From positions 16,295,273 through 16,359,272 of the forward strand of contig NW_025336347.1 of assembly GCF_004798865.1 (NCBI RefSeq): a stretch of DNA of 64,000 nucleotides. Direction: 5' to 3'. Position numbers and translations under genes: made by a program. Of this stretch, positions 23,045 to 34,110 are shown one piece after another (position 1 is the first letter of the stretch; each line of letters begins with the position of its first letter). The notes beneath the pieces were generated by a model. It searched no databases, was not told where the DNA came from, and was given only the letters and a program-made list of their open reading frames with translations. Origin of the DNA: Varanus komodoensis (taxonomy: Eukaryota > Chordata > Lepidosauria > Squamata > Varanidae).

Positions 23045-23890
23045 ATGTGTCTTAGAGTTGGAAGGGGCCATAAAGGACATCAGGCCCTACACAACGCAGG
23101 ACTCCTGTTACAGCAACCCTGGCAGCTGTCCGGCTGTGTCTTGAATGTCTCATGTCTGGCAGAGCCCACAACCGCGCTGCTCACAGTCAAAAAGGTTTTC
23201 CTGATGTTCAGCTAAGGTCTGGCTTCCTCTAGCGCAAGCCCATTATTCTGAGTCCTGCACTCTGTGATCATTGCGAAAAGATCCTGGACTCCTCTGTGTG
23301 ATCCTCTTTCACGTACTTGAAGTGTGCCATCACACGCTTGCCTCAGTCTTGTCAAGGCATTAACCATGCCCAGTTCTTCTCTCCTTGTAGGATTTTGTCT
23401 CCAGTGCTTGTTGCCCTCCTCTGACTCTTCCCCAGTTTGTCTGCATCTTTCTTACATGCAGTTGTCCAGAACTGGACATAGTGCTCAGGATGAGGCCGAA
23501 GTACAGTTGAGTAGAGGAGAACTTGTGCTTCTTTGAGAACTCTAGGAAGGATGCATTTGGACCAGGTGACTTGCTGACTTTCGGTTTGTCAATAAGGCTG
23601 AAAAATCAATTTTTTGTCACCACTATCTGCCTGAATTCCTCAGACTCCCTTCCGGAATGCATTTGCTCAAGGACTGAGCATCTGCTCAGCATGTGCTGCT
23701 GTGAAGACTGACAAAAAGGATTCGTCCAGCTGCTCTGCAATCTTCTCCCCTTTCTCTTGATACTTTTTTAAATAAACAGAATAAATAAAGAATTCTTTAT
23801 TGCTGGCCTTGATATTATTAGCAGTATCCTCCTCATACTGTTTCCTTCTCTGATCATCTGCTTGCATCTCCTTGTGCATGCTTCTGTTTT
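23045..23890 (-). mobile_element. CR1-type LINE copy, internally deleted
   Basis: Read on the minus strand, 23890 to 23530 encodes the region before the reverse transcriptase (ANNIKASNKEFFIY, then EQLDESFLSVFTAA), a CR1/L3-type linker. It then jumps to the C-terminal and 3' region: wording such as CTGGAGACAAAATCC and TGATGGCACACTTCAAGTAC. It ends with the familiar CR1 tail (AGAGTTGGAAGGGGCC, then AAAGGACATCAGGCCC, on the plus strand at 23053-23090). The catalytic core is missing between the two parts. Base differences are many, so this is an old copy. Confidence 0.75.
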
Positions 23891-26435
23891 GTTTTTTTTA
23901 AAATTTGGACAAAATTCATTCTTGAAAGAAACATTTTCTTTCTAATAACTTGCTTGACCTTATGCTTTTCATTGGCTATCATATGCAAAAAAAGGCGCTA
24001 GCCAAATATAATGGACATCCCTACTTTACAAAGGTCAGTCCTCTGTTTCAAGACCTGCCAAGGGACTGTTCTCTATTTGAACACATTTTCTTTCAGAAAA
24101 AGGTGTTTAATTGAAGGGCTGCTCAGTTCAAGTCCAGTGTAAAGAGCTGTAATAATGGAGAACAGCAGCCTCAGCCCAATGAGTGGTTAGCACCAATATT
24201 ACCCACTATGGTGAGATGTATTGTTTCTGTATTTAAAGGAGAGTAACAACGTTCTAAACTGTATTTATAAATTAGTATGTGAAAACGGTATGCAAACCTA
24301 TGTCATTTTTGGCAAAGGTGGAACAGTGTTGAATTGCCTCTTTTGTGTAAGTGCCCATCTTCCCATATTGTGGGAGCTTCAGATCCCACAACCAAGTGTG
24401 CCTACATTTGTCCAAGCTTTTTGCTTTGTGTTTTGCCAGATGCAGCTGAGAATCTGGCCCTTCCCTCAGTGAGTGTGAATTAGAAATGTTTCTTTGCTTG
24501 AATCGGCTGAACTTCAATAATGAAATATTCATGTTTTGCTGCAGTCAATGCAGTGATAAACAAATATATCGGAAAATGATGATCTATTATTCATTTTTGT
24601 TGGAAAGATTTTTTTAATAGCTACTTGTGATTAAATATTTGTGAAAGGTATTTCAATCAGTTTCTTTTGTAATGTCTAACGTGTTGCTCAGCTATCAGTG
24701 TGCCCGTGAAGTTCCTTCATGTAAGTAAAGCTAGAGCTCCAGAGATAACATTATGTTAATTGCTGCCCCAAAATGTCTATATACTGTCATTTTTCTCATA
24801 AACATTGACTAGCCTCAGAGTCGTATTAGAATAATCAGAAAAGGTTTTTGTTGGTGGTGCTGTTGCTTAAACAAAGAGATTTCAGTTCTAATTTACCAGA
24901 ATGCTCTAAGAGAACTGAAATAAAATGTGGGCATCATTTAGGTTGGGCATTAATCTAGGATAACCTTCTGCAGTGATTCCATAGGCTCTGAGTGTCTCAT
25001 TTCAAATCATACTGATGATAACAAAAGTGTGCAAATGGATCAAAATTGGTGGGGCAGCTTATAGCAGGTGCAAAAGCAATTGGAGGCTCTGAGCCGATCA
25101 ACAGGAAAGCCATATGGGAGGAAGCACTGGCTAAATTTTGTAGGGAGCTTAGCCGAAAACTGAAGGAGCTTGTCAAATAAAAAGTGCACCTCCTTGAAAT
25201 GAAGTGAGCAGTATGCATTTCATGGATAGTCCCTCGTTGGAGATGACTTCTCATAGTCAACAGTATTTTTTTTTATCTTTTTTCTTTTTTTGAGGGAGCG
25301 ACTCTTCGGCTCCCCATCATCATCTCCTGGATACTTTGGCTTCCCATGCCTGAGGTTGGATGCACTGCTTCAGCCTCAGAGCCGGGGAAACACAGCTGGG
25401 GCCCCTTCTCTCCCTTTCCCCATCACAGCTGGTAGGGAAAGAACTTCACTGGCCATTCCTCTCAGGTGGGGAAACTGACCTTAGAGGAGGGCGTGTTCTG
25501 GTTAGGGATGTGTGAGGAATCCATGTTAGGGTGGGAATCCACCAGATTCCCTGGGTTTACTCGTAGCTCCCTGAAGCCCAGTCCACTTTGTCAAGACCTG
25601 AGCCCAAATCCCTGGCAAGTGTGCCCAGTGTTCCTGTGGCGCGGAGCAGGAATTGAGCCCCCCTTTTCTGCGTCACGTGCAGCAGCCTTTGTCAGCGCAG
25701 CTGCACATGATGCGGAAGGTTGGTGCTTGCACAACTTTCATTCCACAAGTGTTTGTCTTGGCTTGGCTGACTTTCTAAGACCAGGCCGAGCATGAGAAGA
25801 AACCCGCGCATGCTAGAGGGATGAGTTTCACTCAGTTTTATCCTAACCCTTGTTCTCGTTGATGGAGAGAGAGGAAGACTTCTGTTCTCTGCAGCATCCT
25901 TGTCTCGCCCTCCAAAGGGCCCCAGCTGGATGGCTCAAAGCAGCCATCTAGCAAAAGCGCAGAGCAAGAGGCGCAGAGAGGCCACGGTCGCCCGTGCTGC
26001 TCCTCCCGGTCTGCGCTGGATGATCAGTGCGAAGGCCAATGATGGTCCTCACTGGATTGCACTCTTCCCCACCTCCCTCACTTGCATACACCACTCTCAG
26101 GTGTCACTGGCCATCCCTTGCTGTCCTCAGAGGTCATCAGCAAGATACCCCTCTATCGTCTGACTAGGTGACTCCAGCCTAGTTGGATGGGTTAGCCTGC
26201 TGAATTTCTTTAGCCTTTACACAGGAAAGGCGGACGGGTAGAATCTTGATGTAGAGCTGAGAATAGTGCTGTCTAGTTTCAGCTTTCATTGGGACTCTAC
26301 CCAGGGTAGTTTCACACATCATGCTTTCCAAATAATGATGGATTCATGTTCATGAGCCCCTCTGCAGATGCACTTGATAACAACGCAGGAGTAATACTTC
26401 TGCAGCACCGATGCAGTGACGTGGTTCAGGGCAGC
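23891..26435. other. Unannotated; AT-rich then GC-richer
   Basis: 24480-24900 is AT-rich and non-repetitive with TAAT cores and may be regulatory. 25290-26170 is GC-richer with several overlapping frames up to 109 codons (for example 25466-25795 and 25900-26163). None shows a recognisable domain or splice structure. Confidence 0.35.
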
Positions 26436-26600
26436 GTGCCTATGTCCACTGGATGCTGGGGAATTTGGGCTGGGGAGTACTGTGGTATTTATGTCCTGCT
26501 AGAGGGATCCTGTGGGCAGCTGGTTGGCCACTGCGTGAGCAGGAGGTTGGGCTAGATGGACCATGAGTCTGACCCCACACGGCTCTTCTCAGGTCCTTTT
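26436..26600 (+). repeat. Interspersed repeat tail, SINE or LINE 3' region
   Basis: CTGGTTGGCCACTGCGTGAG, GCAGGAGGTTGGGCTAGATG and GGACC.TGAGTCTGACCC match wording of a common squamate repeat 3' region (ATGGACCATTGGTCTGACCC). The head is not recognisable. Confidence 0.5.
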
Positions 26601-28535
26601 GTTCACTGCAGAAGCACAGTGGCTGGGGCAGGATGGGCATGCAGAGCTGTCACTCAAGTTTTGTCTGAAAGCAAAATCCAGAGGAAATGAGTGAGTTCTC
26701 CTTTTCAACAGGAAATGTTATTGATTCAAAATTAGGGAAATCCCATGCTCCCCTATGTTTTTTTAACTGAAGTGTAAAATTCCCCCAGGAAAACATGAAT
26801 CTTGTTATCTGGGATGGAGACAATAAGTCAAGTTTTGGGGGAATAATGTTATAAACATTATTACAGCCCTAGCCTGGGATAATGAGTTTTAGTTTACTTC
26901 CAGTGACACATAAGAGACTGGAACTACAGGAAGACTGAAAGTTTGGGTAGAATAATTATCCTAGAGTAGTCTTCAGCTTCCCACAGGATGTCCATAACAA
27001 TTATTTGTCCTTGTTACAGGATGGGAGGGAGGGAATTTAGGGTTTCTTTGTTCTTATCCACTGCTCCTTGTTTTGAATGTCTGCATTTTAAGGGGTTCCC
27101 AGGAGCTCAGTAGCATCCGGCTCTGGGCTTACAGTGCTGTGTGTTCCTGTATTCTCTGAGGGTTGCAATTATTTCAAGTGCAAAGAAAAGTCCCAATGGA
27201 GAGGGCCATGTCAGTTCCTTATTTTACTTAGCACTCCTGTAGAAACCACTCTCTCTTTCTCTATCTCTCTCTAAGACCTTCCTGGCTCACCCCCCACCCC
27301 ACCCCCTGTGGCTGCTTCATTTCCATTTGTTTAAAAGAAGAAAAAATGTAATTGGGCTTGTCTGAGCTTTCCACATATGGAAGAAAGACAATTTCATTCT
27401 TCCCTCTCCAGGGGTGCAAGGTCTTTGCTCCTGGGCTCTGAACGTTCATTCTTCCACTGCCAATCCTCAGATACCAATTTTTAGAACATTGCAACGGTGG
27501 GGTGGGAGAGCAGCTCCATGAGGAGATCAGCCTGGTTCAAGCAAGTATCTTTCTTGGTGCTGTCCTTGCTGTTTGTTTGTTGTTTTGCAAAGCAATTTAA
27601 AATGAAAAAGGTCACTTCAAAAGGTTCTTTTCAGGAATCTTTGGTCACATTTGGTGTTGACCCTATTTGCTTCCCCAAGTGGCATTCTTGTGAGTAAGAT
27701 GGAAACAGATGGTTTATTAAGAGTATGATGGAAACAAACACTTAAACTGTGGCATTTGCTTTGTACTGCATATTTAACACTACAGAATTATTTAGTCAAT
27801 TTCTATGCCACCCGTCCATATAAAACTGCCAGAGCAGCATGCAGCATCAAAATCTATTTAAGATCCAATCCTATGATGTCCTGACATTGTCTGGGTGACT
27901 ACAGGATTTTTTGGAGTGCAAACACCAAGGTCCTATGACTTTGGTGCTTAGACTCTGAAGGCTGACTCTCTGCCCTGACCACCCCTGCAGATGGTTCATT
28001 AAGAACTACAGTGGCTGCCAACCATGAGGTCATGACTGGTCCTCAGAAGCGAGAGAGGGGGCAGGAGGATCCTCAAGCCCCATAGCTGAGCCCATTCCGA
28101 TTTTGCTGATTCTCTGAGTTGTCCTTCCTTTTCCCTTCCTGGCTCTATATCTAGGGGTCCCAAAATGGCCTAGATAAAATGCAGAGTGTGAGGTGTGCCA
28201 ACAGCTGAATTTATCTCTATATCTAAGAAGCTTCCCATGCTGTGAACTGTAGGAAGAAAGGAAAAGCATCAAAAGACAGAATCAGCATAATTAAGATCCT
28301 GTTATGCCAGTAAAACTGTGGCTACTCAGGGAAGATGTGTTTAAATAAAACCATTTCCAACATGTGCTGACAGCAGAGCAACACTGGTGTCTGGCTGGCA
28401 TCAACAGGCAGGAAGTCCCTCAGTAAGGGAATTACTCCTACAGGTTCTAGTACAGGTGGAGTCCTGATGGACCACAGGTCTTTGAAGAACCACCAGGACT
28501 GCCTAATTGGATGACCTTGGAGATAACAGCACGTA
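26601..28535. other. No gene recognised
   Basis: Contains a CT-rich patch at about 27248-27275. Short frames only. Confidence 0.4.
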
Positions 28536-29125
28536 AACTGAACATGGATGAGGGCCAATAAATTGAGGCTTAATCCAGATAGAGGTTCTGTTGGTGGGCC
28601 TTTCAGCCTTATGGGTAAGTGACTTTAGCCCTGTTCTGGATGGGGTTGCACTGCCCCAAAGGACAGGATGCACACTTTGGGAGAATTCACATACGATGCC
28701 GGTCCTCTACCATTTACACTGGCTGCCAATTGAAGTCCGGGCCCAATTGAAGGTGCTGGTGATGACCTATAAAGCCCTAAATGGCTTGGGTACGGGACAC
28801 CTGAAGGAGCACCTCCTTCTCTATACACCTTCCTGCCCCTTAAGATCTTAGGTGGAGCTTCTTCTCCGGGAGTCCAGGTGGGTGGCTACCTGGAGAAGTA
28901 CCTTCTCTGCAGTGGCGACCGAATTACGGAATACGTTCCCCAGAGAGTTTCACCTGGTGAAGACACTTTATTCCATTCAGTGCCAGGCAAAACTTTTTAT
29001 TTTCCCACTATTTTAATGTTTAACTGGTTTTAAGGAGGGTTTCATGTACTGGAAATTGGATGCTGTGCTCTATTTTATTGCAGAATCATCCAGAGATGCT
29101 TGGATGGTATATAAAAAGTTCATAA
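28536..29125 (+). mobile_element. L2-type LINE 3' fragment, internally deleted
   Basis: Starts with ATGGATGAGGGCCAATAAAT, then TTAATCCAGATAGAGGTTC and TGTTGGTGGGCC, equal to the L2 segment at about 51865-51930. It then skips to the C-terminal region (ACTGGCTGCCAATTGAAGTC, then ATGACCTATAAAGCCCTAAA), which parallels 52300-52345. It ends with L2-like 3' sequence (TGGATGGTATATAAAAAGTT). Only scraps of protein remain. Confidence 0.8.
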
Positions 29126-29727
29126 TAACCACTGGTATGTCTGCATAATTCATGCTACTGAACAGAGAGACAAAATGTTGATAATCACATGAAGTCATTA
29201 ATTTGTGCTTCTCATCTTCAAGTCTTGTAGATTTGAAAACGAGCAAGGTCAGAACAGGGTTGCAGGGAGCCTAAAGGTGTACGGAAGGCTGCAGCAGATA
29301 GGAGAGTGATCCAAGAAATGGATGCCACCCAATCAGGGCTGCAGATGAGGAAGATCCTCCCCCATTAATAGGTACCATCCTTGGGATGATGGAGTTCCTC
29401 AAGCTTCATCTGGATGAACAGAAGCTCTCACAGTGTAATTTCCATATGTACAAGGTCTTTAATTTCAATCCTTTGTTGTTGTTAGTTGTGAAGTCTTGTC
29501 CGACCAATTGCGACCCCATGGACAACATTCCTTCAGGCCTTCCTGTCCTCCACCATCCCCCGAAGTCCACCCAAGCTCACACCGACTGCTTCAGTGACTC
29601 CATCTAGCCACCTCATTCTCTGCCGTCCCCTTCTTCTTTTGCCATCTATTGTTCCCAGCATTAGGCTATTCTCCAGGGGATCCTTCCTTCTCAGGTTGCC
29701 AAAGTATTTGAGTTTCATTTTCAATAT

Positions 29728-30717
29728 CTAGCCTTCTAAAGAGAAGTCAGGGTTGATCTCCTCTAGGACTGACCAGTTTGATCGCCTTGTTGTCCAAGGG
29801 ACTCGCAGGAGTCTTCTCCAGCACCACAATTCAAAGGCCTCAATTTTTCGGCGCTCAGCTTTCCTTATGGTCCAACTCTCACAGCCATACATTGCAACTG
29901 GGAAAACCATAGCCTTGACTATATGCACTTTTGTTGGCAGGGTGATGTCTCTGCTTTTTAGCATGCTATCTAGATTTGCCATAGCTTTCCTCCCCAGGAG
30001 CAAGCGTCTTTTAATTTCTTGGCTGCAGTACCTGTCTGCAGTGATCTTGGAGCCCAGGAAAATAAAATCTGTCACTACCTCCATTTCTTCCCCATTTATT
30101 TGCCAGGAAGTGAGAGGACTGGATGCCATGATCTTAGTTTTCTTAATGTTGAGTTTCAAGCCAACTTTTGCACTCTCCTCCTTCACCCGCATCAAGAGGC
30201 TCTTTAGTTCCTCTTCACTTTCTGCCATTAGAGTGGTATCATCTGCATATCTGAGGTTGTTGATATTTCTCCCGGCAATCTTAATTCCAACTGGTGATTC
30301 ATCTAGGCCCACCTTTCTCATGATGTGCTCTGCATATAAGTTAAATCGGCAGGGCAACAGTATACAGCCTTGCCGAACTCCTTTCTCAATTTTGAACCAA
30401 TCGGGGTTTCCGTGTCCAGTTCTCACTGTTGCTTCTTGACCCACGTATAGGTTTCTCAAGAGACAAATAAGATGGTCTGGTACTTCCATCTCTTTAAGAA
30501 CTTGCCACAATTTGTTGTGATCCACACAATCAAAGGCTTTAGCATAGTCAATGAAGCAGAAGTAGATGTTTTTCTGGAACTCCCTAGCTTTCTCCATGAT
30601 CCAGCATATGTTGGCAATTTGATCTCTAGTTCCTCTCCCTCTTCGAAATCCTGCCTGTACTTCTGGTAGTTCTCCGTCCACATACTGCTGGAGCCTAGCT
30701 TGTAGGATTTTGAGCAT
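29728..30717 (-). pseudogene. BovB reverse transcriptase domain, partial
   Basis: A 329-codon frame opening MLKILQARLQQYVDGELPEV. Motif A is FCFIDYAKAFDCVDH (catalytic Asp), motif B GVRQGCILLPCRFNLY, motif C LRYADDTTLMAESEEEL (catalytic Asp pair). Then come LKLNIKKTKIMAS and the RTE C-terminal block VAMYGCESWTIRKAERRKIEAFELWCWRRLLRVPW (motif spread over about 30080-29800). The catalytic residues are intact, but the fingers region before MLKIL is missing and a TAG (CAG in the copy at 57.4 kb) ends the frame before KMKLKYFG. The copy is therefore inactive. Confidence 0.93.
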
Positions 30718-31381
30718 TGTGGTTATTAGGAACGTTAAGCTCTTTCTTGTATAGTTCTTCTGTGTAATCTTGCCACCTCTTCTTAATCTCTTCTGCCTCT
30801 GTTAGGTCCCTGCCATTTTGGTCCTTTATCATGCCCATCTTTGCATGAAATGTTCCCTTCATATCTCCAATTTTCTTGAAGAGATCTCTGGTCCTCCTTA
30901 TTCTATTGTTTTCTATTTCTTTGCACTGTTCATTTAAGAAGGCATTCTTATCTCTTCTAGCTATTCTCTGCAATTCTGCATTCAGTTGGGTGCCTCTTTC
31001 TCTTTCTCCCTTGCCTTTTGCTTCCCTTCTTTCCTCAGCTATTTGTAAAGCTTCCTCAGACAGCCATTTTGCTTTCTTGCATTTCTTTTTATTTGGGATG
31101 GTTTTAGTTGCTGCCTCTTGTACAATGTTGCCAACCTCCATCCATAGTTCTTCAGGCACTCTGTCTATCAGATCTAATTCCTTAAATCTATTTGTCACCT
31201 CTACTGTATATTCATCAGGGATATGATTTAGGTCATACCTGAATGGCCTAGTGCTTTTCCCTACTTTCTTCAACTTAAGCCTAAATTTTGCAACGAGAAG
31301 CTCATGATCTGAGCCACAGTCAGCTCCTGGTCTAGTTTTTACTGACTGTATAGAGCTTCTCCATCTTTGGCTGCAGAGCAC
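30695..31381 (-). pseudogene. BovB endonuclease end and linker
   Basis: A 228-codon frame starting within LCSQRWRSSIQSV. It carries GSDHELLVAKFRLKLKKVGK, containing the conserved SDH of AP-like endonucleases, followed by a charged linker (EERREAKGKGERERG). Upstream, codons for the rest of the endonuclease (MGDWNAKVG) continue in the same element, separated by an in-frame TGA after QQPKR, probably from a CGA codon by CpG decay. The frame runs into the RT frame with a phase change at the internal deletion near 30700, so no complete polyprotein can be made. Confidence 0.85.
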
Positions 31382-31834
31382 ATAGTCAATCTGATTTCTG
31401 TGTTGACCGTCTGGTGATGTCCATGTATAGAGTCACCTCTTGGGTTGTTGGAAAAGAGTGTTTGCTATGACCATTGCATTCTCTTGACAAAATACTACCA
31501 GCCTGTGCCCTGATTCATTTTGCACTCCATGGCCAAGCTTGCCTGTTATTCCAGTTATCTTTTGGCTTCCTACTTTAGCATTCCAATCCCCCATGATGAT
31601 AAGGACATCATTTTTGGGTGTTAATTCTAGAAGGTGTTGTAGGCCTTCATAGAACCAGTCAACTTTAGCCTCTTCAGCACCAGTGGTTGGGGCATAGATT
31701 TGGACTACTGTGATGTTGAAAGTTTGCCTTGGATTCGAACTGAGATCATTCTGTCATTGTGGAGATTGTATCCCAGTACTGCTTTTCCTACTCTTTTATT
31801 GACTAATTTCCATATGTACAAGGTCTTTCAATCC

Positions 31835-33061
31835 TCAGAGCACCAATAAGACTCCCACACTCAAGGAACGGTTGTTCATTTTCTGAGTGTTCCTTACATA
31901 AAAAATTGGCTTCCCAAGAATTTGCTTCCCCTTGTTAGAAGGAATGTGAACTTCTTTGCAAACTGCATCACCATTACCGAGATCTCTGCAGTACCAGCCC
32001 TGCTTACTTTCTCATTCGCATAAAAGCAGGACTCCATTACCCTTGGCCTGTATCTCAGAGCACAGCAGAACATCCCAACAATTGATTTTCAGAATCAACA
32101 CGCTTTCAAAAAACGAAATAAAAAGTGGTCTTTCTCATTGGGTATTTTTACGCTTACAGAAGCTGCACTACATAAGTCACAGGAGACTGATTAAGCATAT
32201 CCCAGCTTCTTGTCTTTGAATGTTGGCTGCACTTGCTGGTTCCTCCATTCAATCCGTGGTGGGTTCATTGGTATCTTCCTGAATTCTAGTCATTTGTGTT
32301 TTAATTTGCAGAACACTGGCTCTTCAGACCCAAACCCTTGGCTCTCTTACACACATTCTACAGTACTTATTGTAATGTTAGATGAAAGTGTGTATGTGTC
32401 AGGGGATCTTCACTGTTAGAAATCAACAGACATTGTGTGAATCCAGCAGTACTGAGTGACAGAATTCCTGTGGCCCTTCATCTACATAGTCCTTGCAGAT
32501 GAAAGCCACTTCAGGCTCACAAGATGAAGCAATAAAGTGCAAACAACTCTGTGTGAGATGAACCCTTAGGGTTGAGCTGTTCAAATTAGTAGCTATGCAG
32601 ATGTCAGAGCTGGCCGGTCAAGCCAGGGAACATGGCAAGAATTGCTGTCTGGGAAAAGTGCCGCTCTAAAGAGAGAACCTTGATCACCCTACGGGGCGAG
32701 GAGACCCTGTGGTCAACTCCAATGCCTAAGAATCCTGCTGATGATCTCCCGATCCTCTCATCTTGGGGCTGAACTAGATAAGCTGTGGAAATCTTTAAAT
32801 ATCATTTTAAACTAAGAAAAAGGTAATTGGTTTCTCTGAGAATTGGGAAAGTGTTACCTGGTGACTGGAGGCTGGCCTTATGAATACCTTCCGTTTCTAC
32901 CCACTGACCTCTCAGCAACTTGGGGAAGGGAGATACAGGTTGGGGAAATGGCTCAATGGAAAAGAGTTAACTCCCTCTCTCCAGCAGAACTTCGTGTGTG
33001 TGTTGCTAAGCATTTACCAACATTTGCTTATTTCTTTATATTTGGGAGAAAAAGGACTTGA
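31835..33061. other. No gene or repeat recognised
   Basis: Ordinary sequence to the right of the BovB insertion; short frames only. Confidence 0.4.
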
Positions 33062-33283
33062 GTTTTTATTTATTATTGCATTTATATTCCACCTTTTCCC
33101 CTCCTTGTGAGGAACCCAAGTCAGCTTATCTAGCTCTGAGTTGTTATCTTCCCAGCAATCCTGTGAAGCAGATAAGAATGAGAGGGAGCGACTGACTCAG
33201 GAAGCTTCTTGGCTTAGCGGGGACTAGAGCTTGAATCTCCCAGGTCCCTGGTCTAACTCTAACTGCCACACCCCACTGGCTCT
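33062..33283 (-). mobile_element. tRNA-derived SINE, squamate type (minus strand)
   Basis: Reverse-complement counterpart of the element at 1188. It has TTATATTCCACCTTTT at its 3' end, then GCTTGAATCTCCCAGGTCCC and AACTGCCACACCCCACTGGC at the head. The head abuts a (TATG)n microsatellite. Confidence 0.85.
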
Positions 33284-33324
33284 TGTATGTATGTATGTAT
33301 GTATGTATGTATGTATGTATGTAT
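33284..33324. repeat. (TATG)n microsatellite
   Basis: About ten perfect tetranucleotide units directly beside a SINE head. Confidence 0.95.
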
Positions 33325-33469
33325 TAAAAAGAAAATCAAAACCTGGCACGTAGGAGAAATTGAAAGTTTGAAATTTGCCTATCCAGGTAGAGGGTTTTGA
33401 GTGCTTATTGCTTATATGTCTGGTTTGAAATCTCTGTGTATTTAAGCATGTTTGTGTTGCTTTTAGGGC

Positions 33470-33630
33470 AAATAGAATAGAATCATACAGTTTGGAAGGA
33501 GCCTAGCAGGCCACTGGGACCTACCGCCTGCTCAGTGCAGGACTCCAGGCACCCATCCAGATTCCAACCCAGCTTGCCCCTGCTTAGCTTACAGGATTAG
33601 GCAGGATCAGGCACTTCAAGCTATATGGAT
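33470..33630 (-). mobile_element. 5S-rRNA-headed SINE with CR1-like tail
   Basis: On the minus strand, 33627-33545 aligns with the 5' two-thirds of 5S rRNA. It has GATC.TG.CTAATC (5S: GATCTCGTCTGATC), an exact AAGCTAAGCAGGG, and CTGGATGGG (5S: TTGGATGGGAG). These positions contain the internal pol III control region of 5S genes. The sequence continues directly into CR1-like 3' wording (CCTGCACTGAGCAGG, GCTCCTTCCAAACTGTATGA, TTCTATTC). A 5S head with a LINE tail defines the SINE3 class. A chance junction of a 5S pseudogene with a CR1 end is the alternative. No target duplication is evident. Confidence 0.55.
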
Positions 33631-34044
33631 GCACATAATATTAACAAATGTTAATAGCTGTATGGGAGGAGGGTTCAGCATGGTGCTCTCCATGGTACTA
33701 TTTAATTTGGCTGGTGCAGATGAGTGTGTATTTTGTTCTTGTTCATTTTTTAGAAGAATTTGCCCAAATTCATACATTTCTTCATTCGTTTAGCTGGATA
33801 CTAAGGATACAAATGTGGGAGAAAGTGAAGTGAATGGATTTCCTCCTCCCTATTCAAAGCAGACAGTCAGGGCCGTTAATTACTTTAAGCAAAAACTGTT
33901 GATGTATCTCCCACTTCATTTCTACTTTTATCTAAAGATATTGTATACTATTTAAGATAAGAACATCACTAAGTGATTTACTTCCACAAATGTTAAAATA
34001 TTGCTGTCAAAAAAACCCATTGCAAATGCTATAACAAGAGCAAT

Positions 34045-34110
34045 TCTCATTGTACACTGTTCAGAGAGCTCTTTATACTGGTATATAAAAGCTTTAAATA
34101 AATAATAAAT
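34045..34110 (+). mobile_element. LINE (L2/CR1-type) 3' tail relic
   Basis: CATTGTACACTGTTCAGAGA, GCTC, GGTATATAAAAGCTTTAAAT and AAATAATAAAT are typical of L2-like 3' ends in reptiles. Nothing upstream is recognisable. Confidence 0.55.

Larger units (their letters stand above)
29436..31834 (-). mobile_element. BovB (RTE clade) LINE, 5'-truncated, with long target-site duplication
   Basis: The element proper is about 29472-31803, minus strand. Target duplication: a perfect 25-base repeat starting TAATTTCCATATG at 29436-29460 and 31804-31828. Shared CAATCC follows at 29466-29471 and 31829-31834; the left copy has five extra bases between. Order on the minus strand: the C-terminal part of the AP endonuclease (QIYAPT, MGDWNAKVG, GSDHELL), a Lys/Arg-rich linker, the reverse transcriptase, the C-terminal domain, then a short 3' end with an (AAC)n-like tail. 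Compared with the usual roughly 3.2 kb, this copy is about 2.3 kb: the 5' start is missing and about 100 codons are lost between linker and RT. BovB RT copies its RNA into nicked chromosomal DNA. Confidence 0.93.

Noticed and set aside
25290-26163. Cluster of GC-rich frames as possible exons
   Set aside because: Frames overlap in several phases, lack conserved motifs, and no consistent splice-site structure was seen.
29753-30439. 228-codon plus-strand frame
   Set aside because: It is the antisense shadow of the BovB reverse transcriptase.
33545-33627. Functional 5S rRNA gene
   Set aside because: Only part of 5S is present, with many mismatches, fused to CR1-like sequence.
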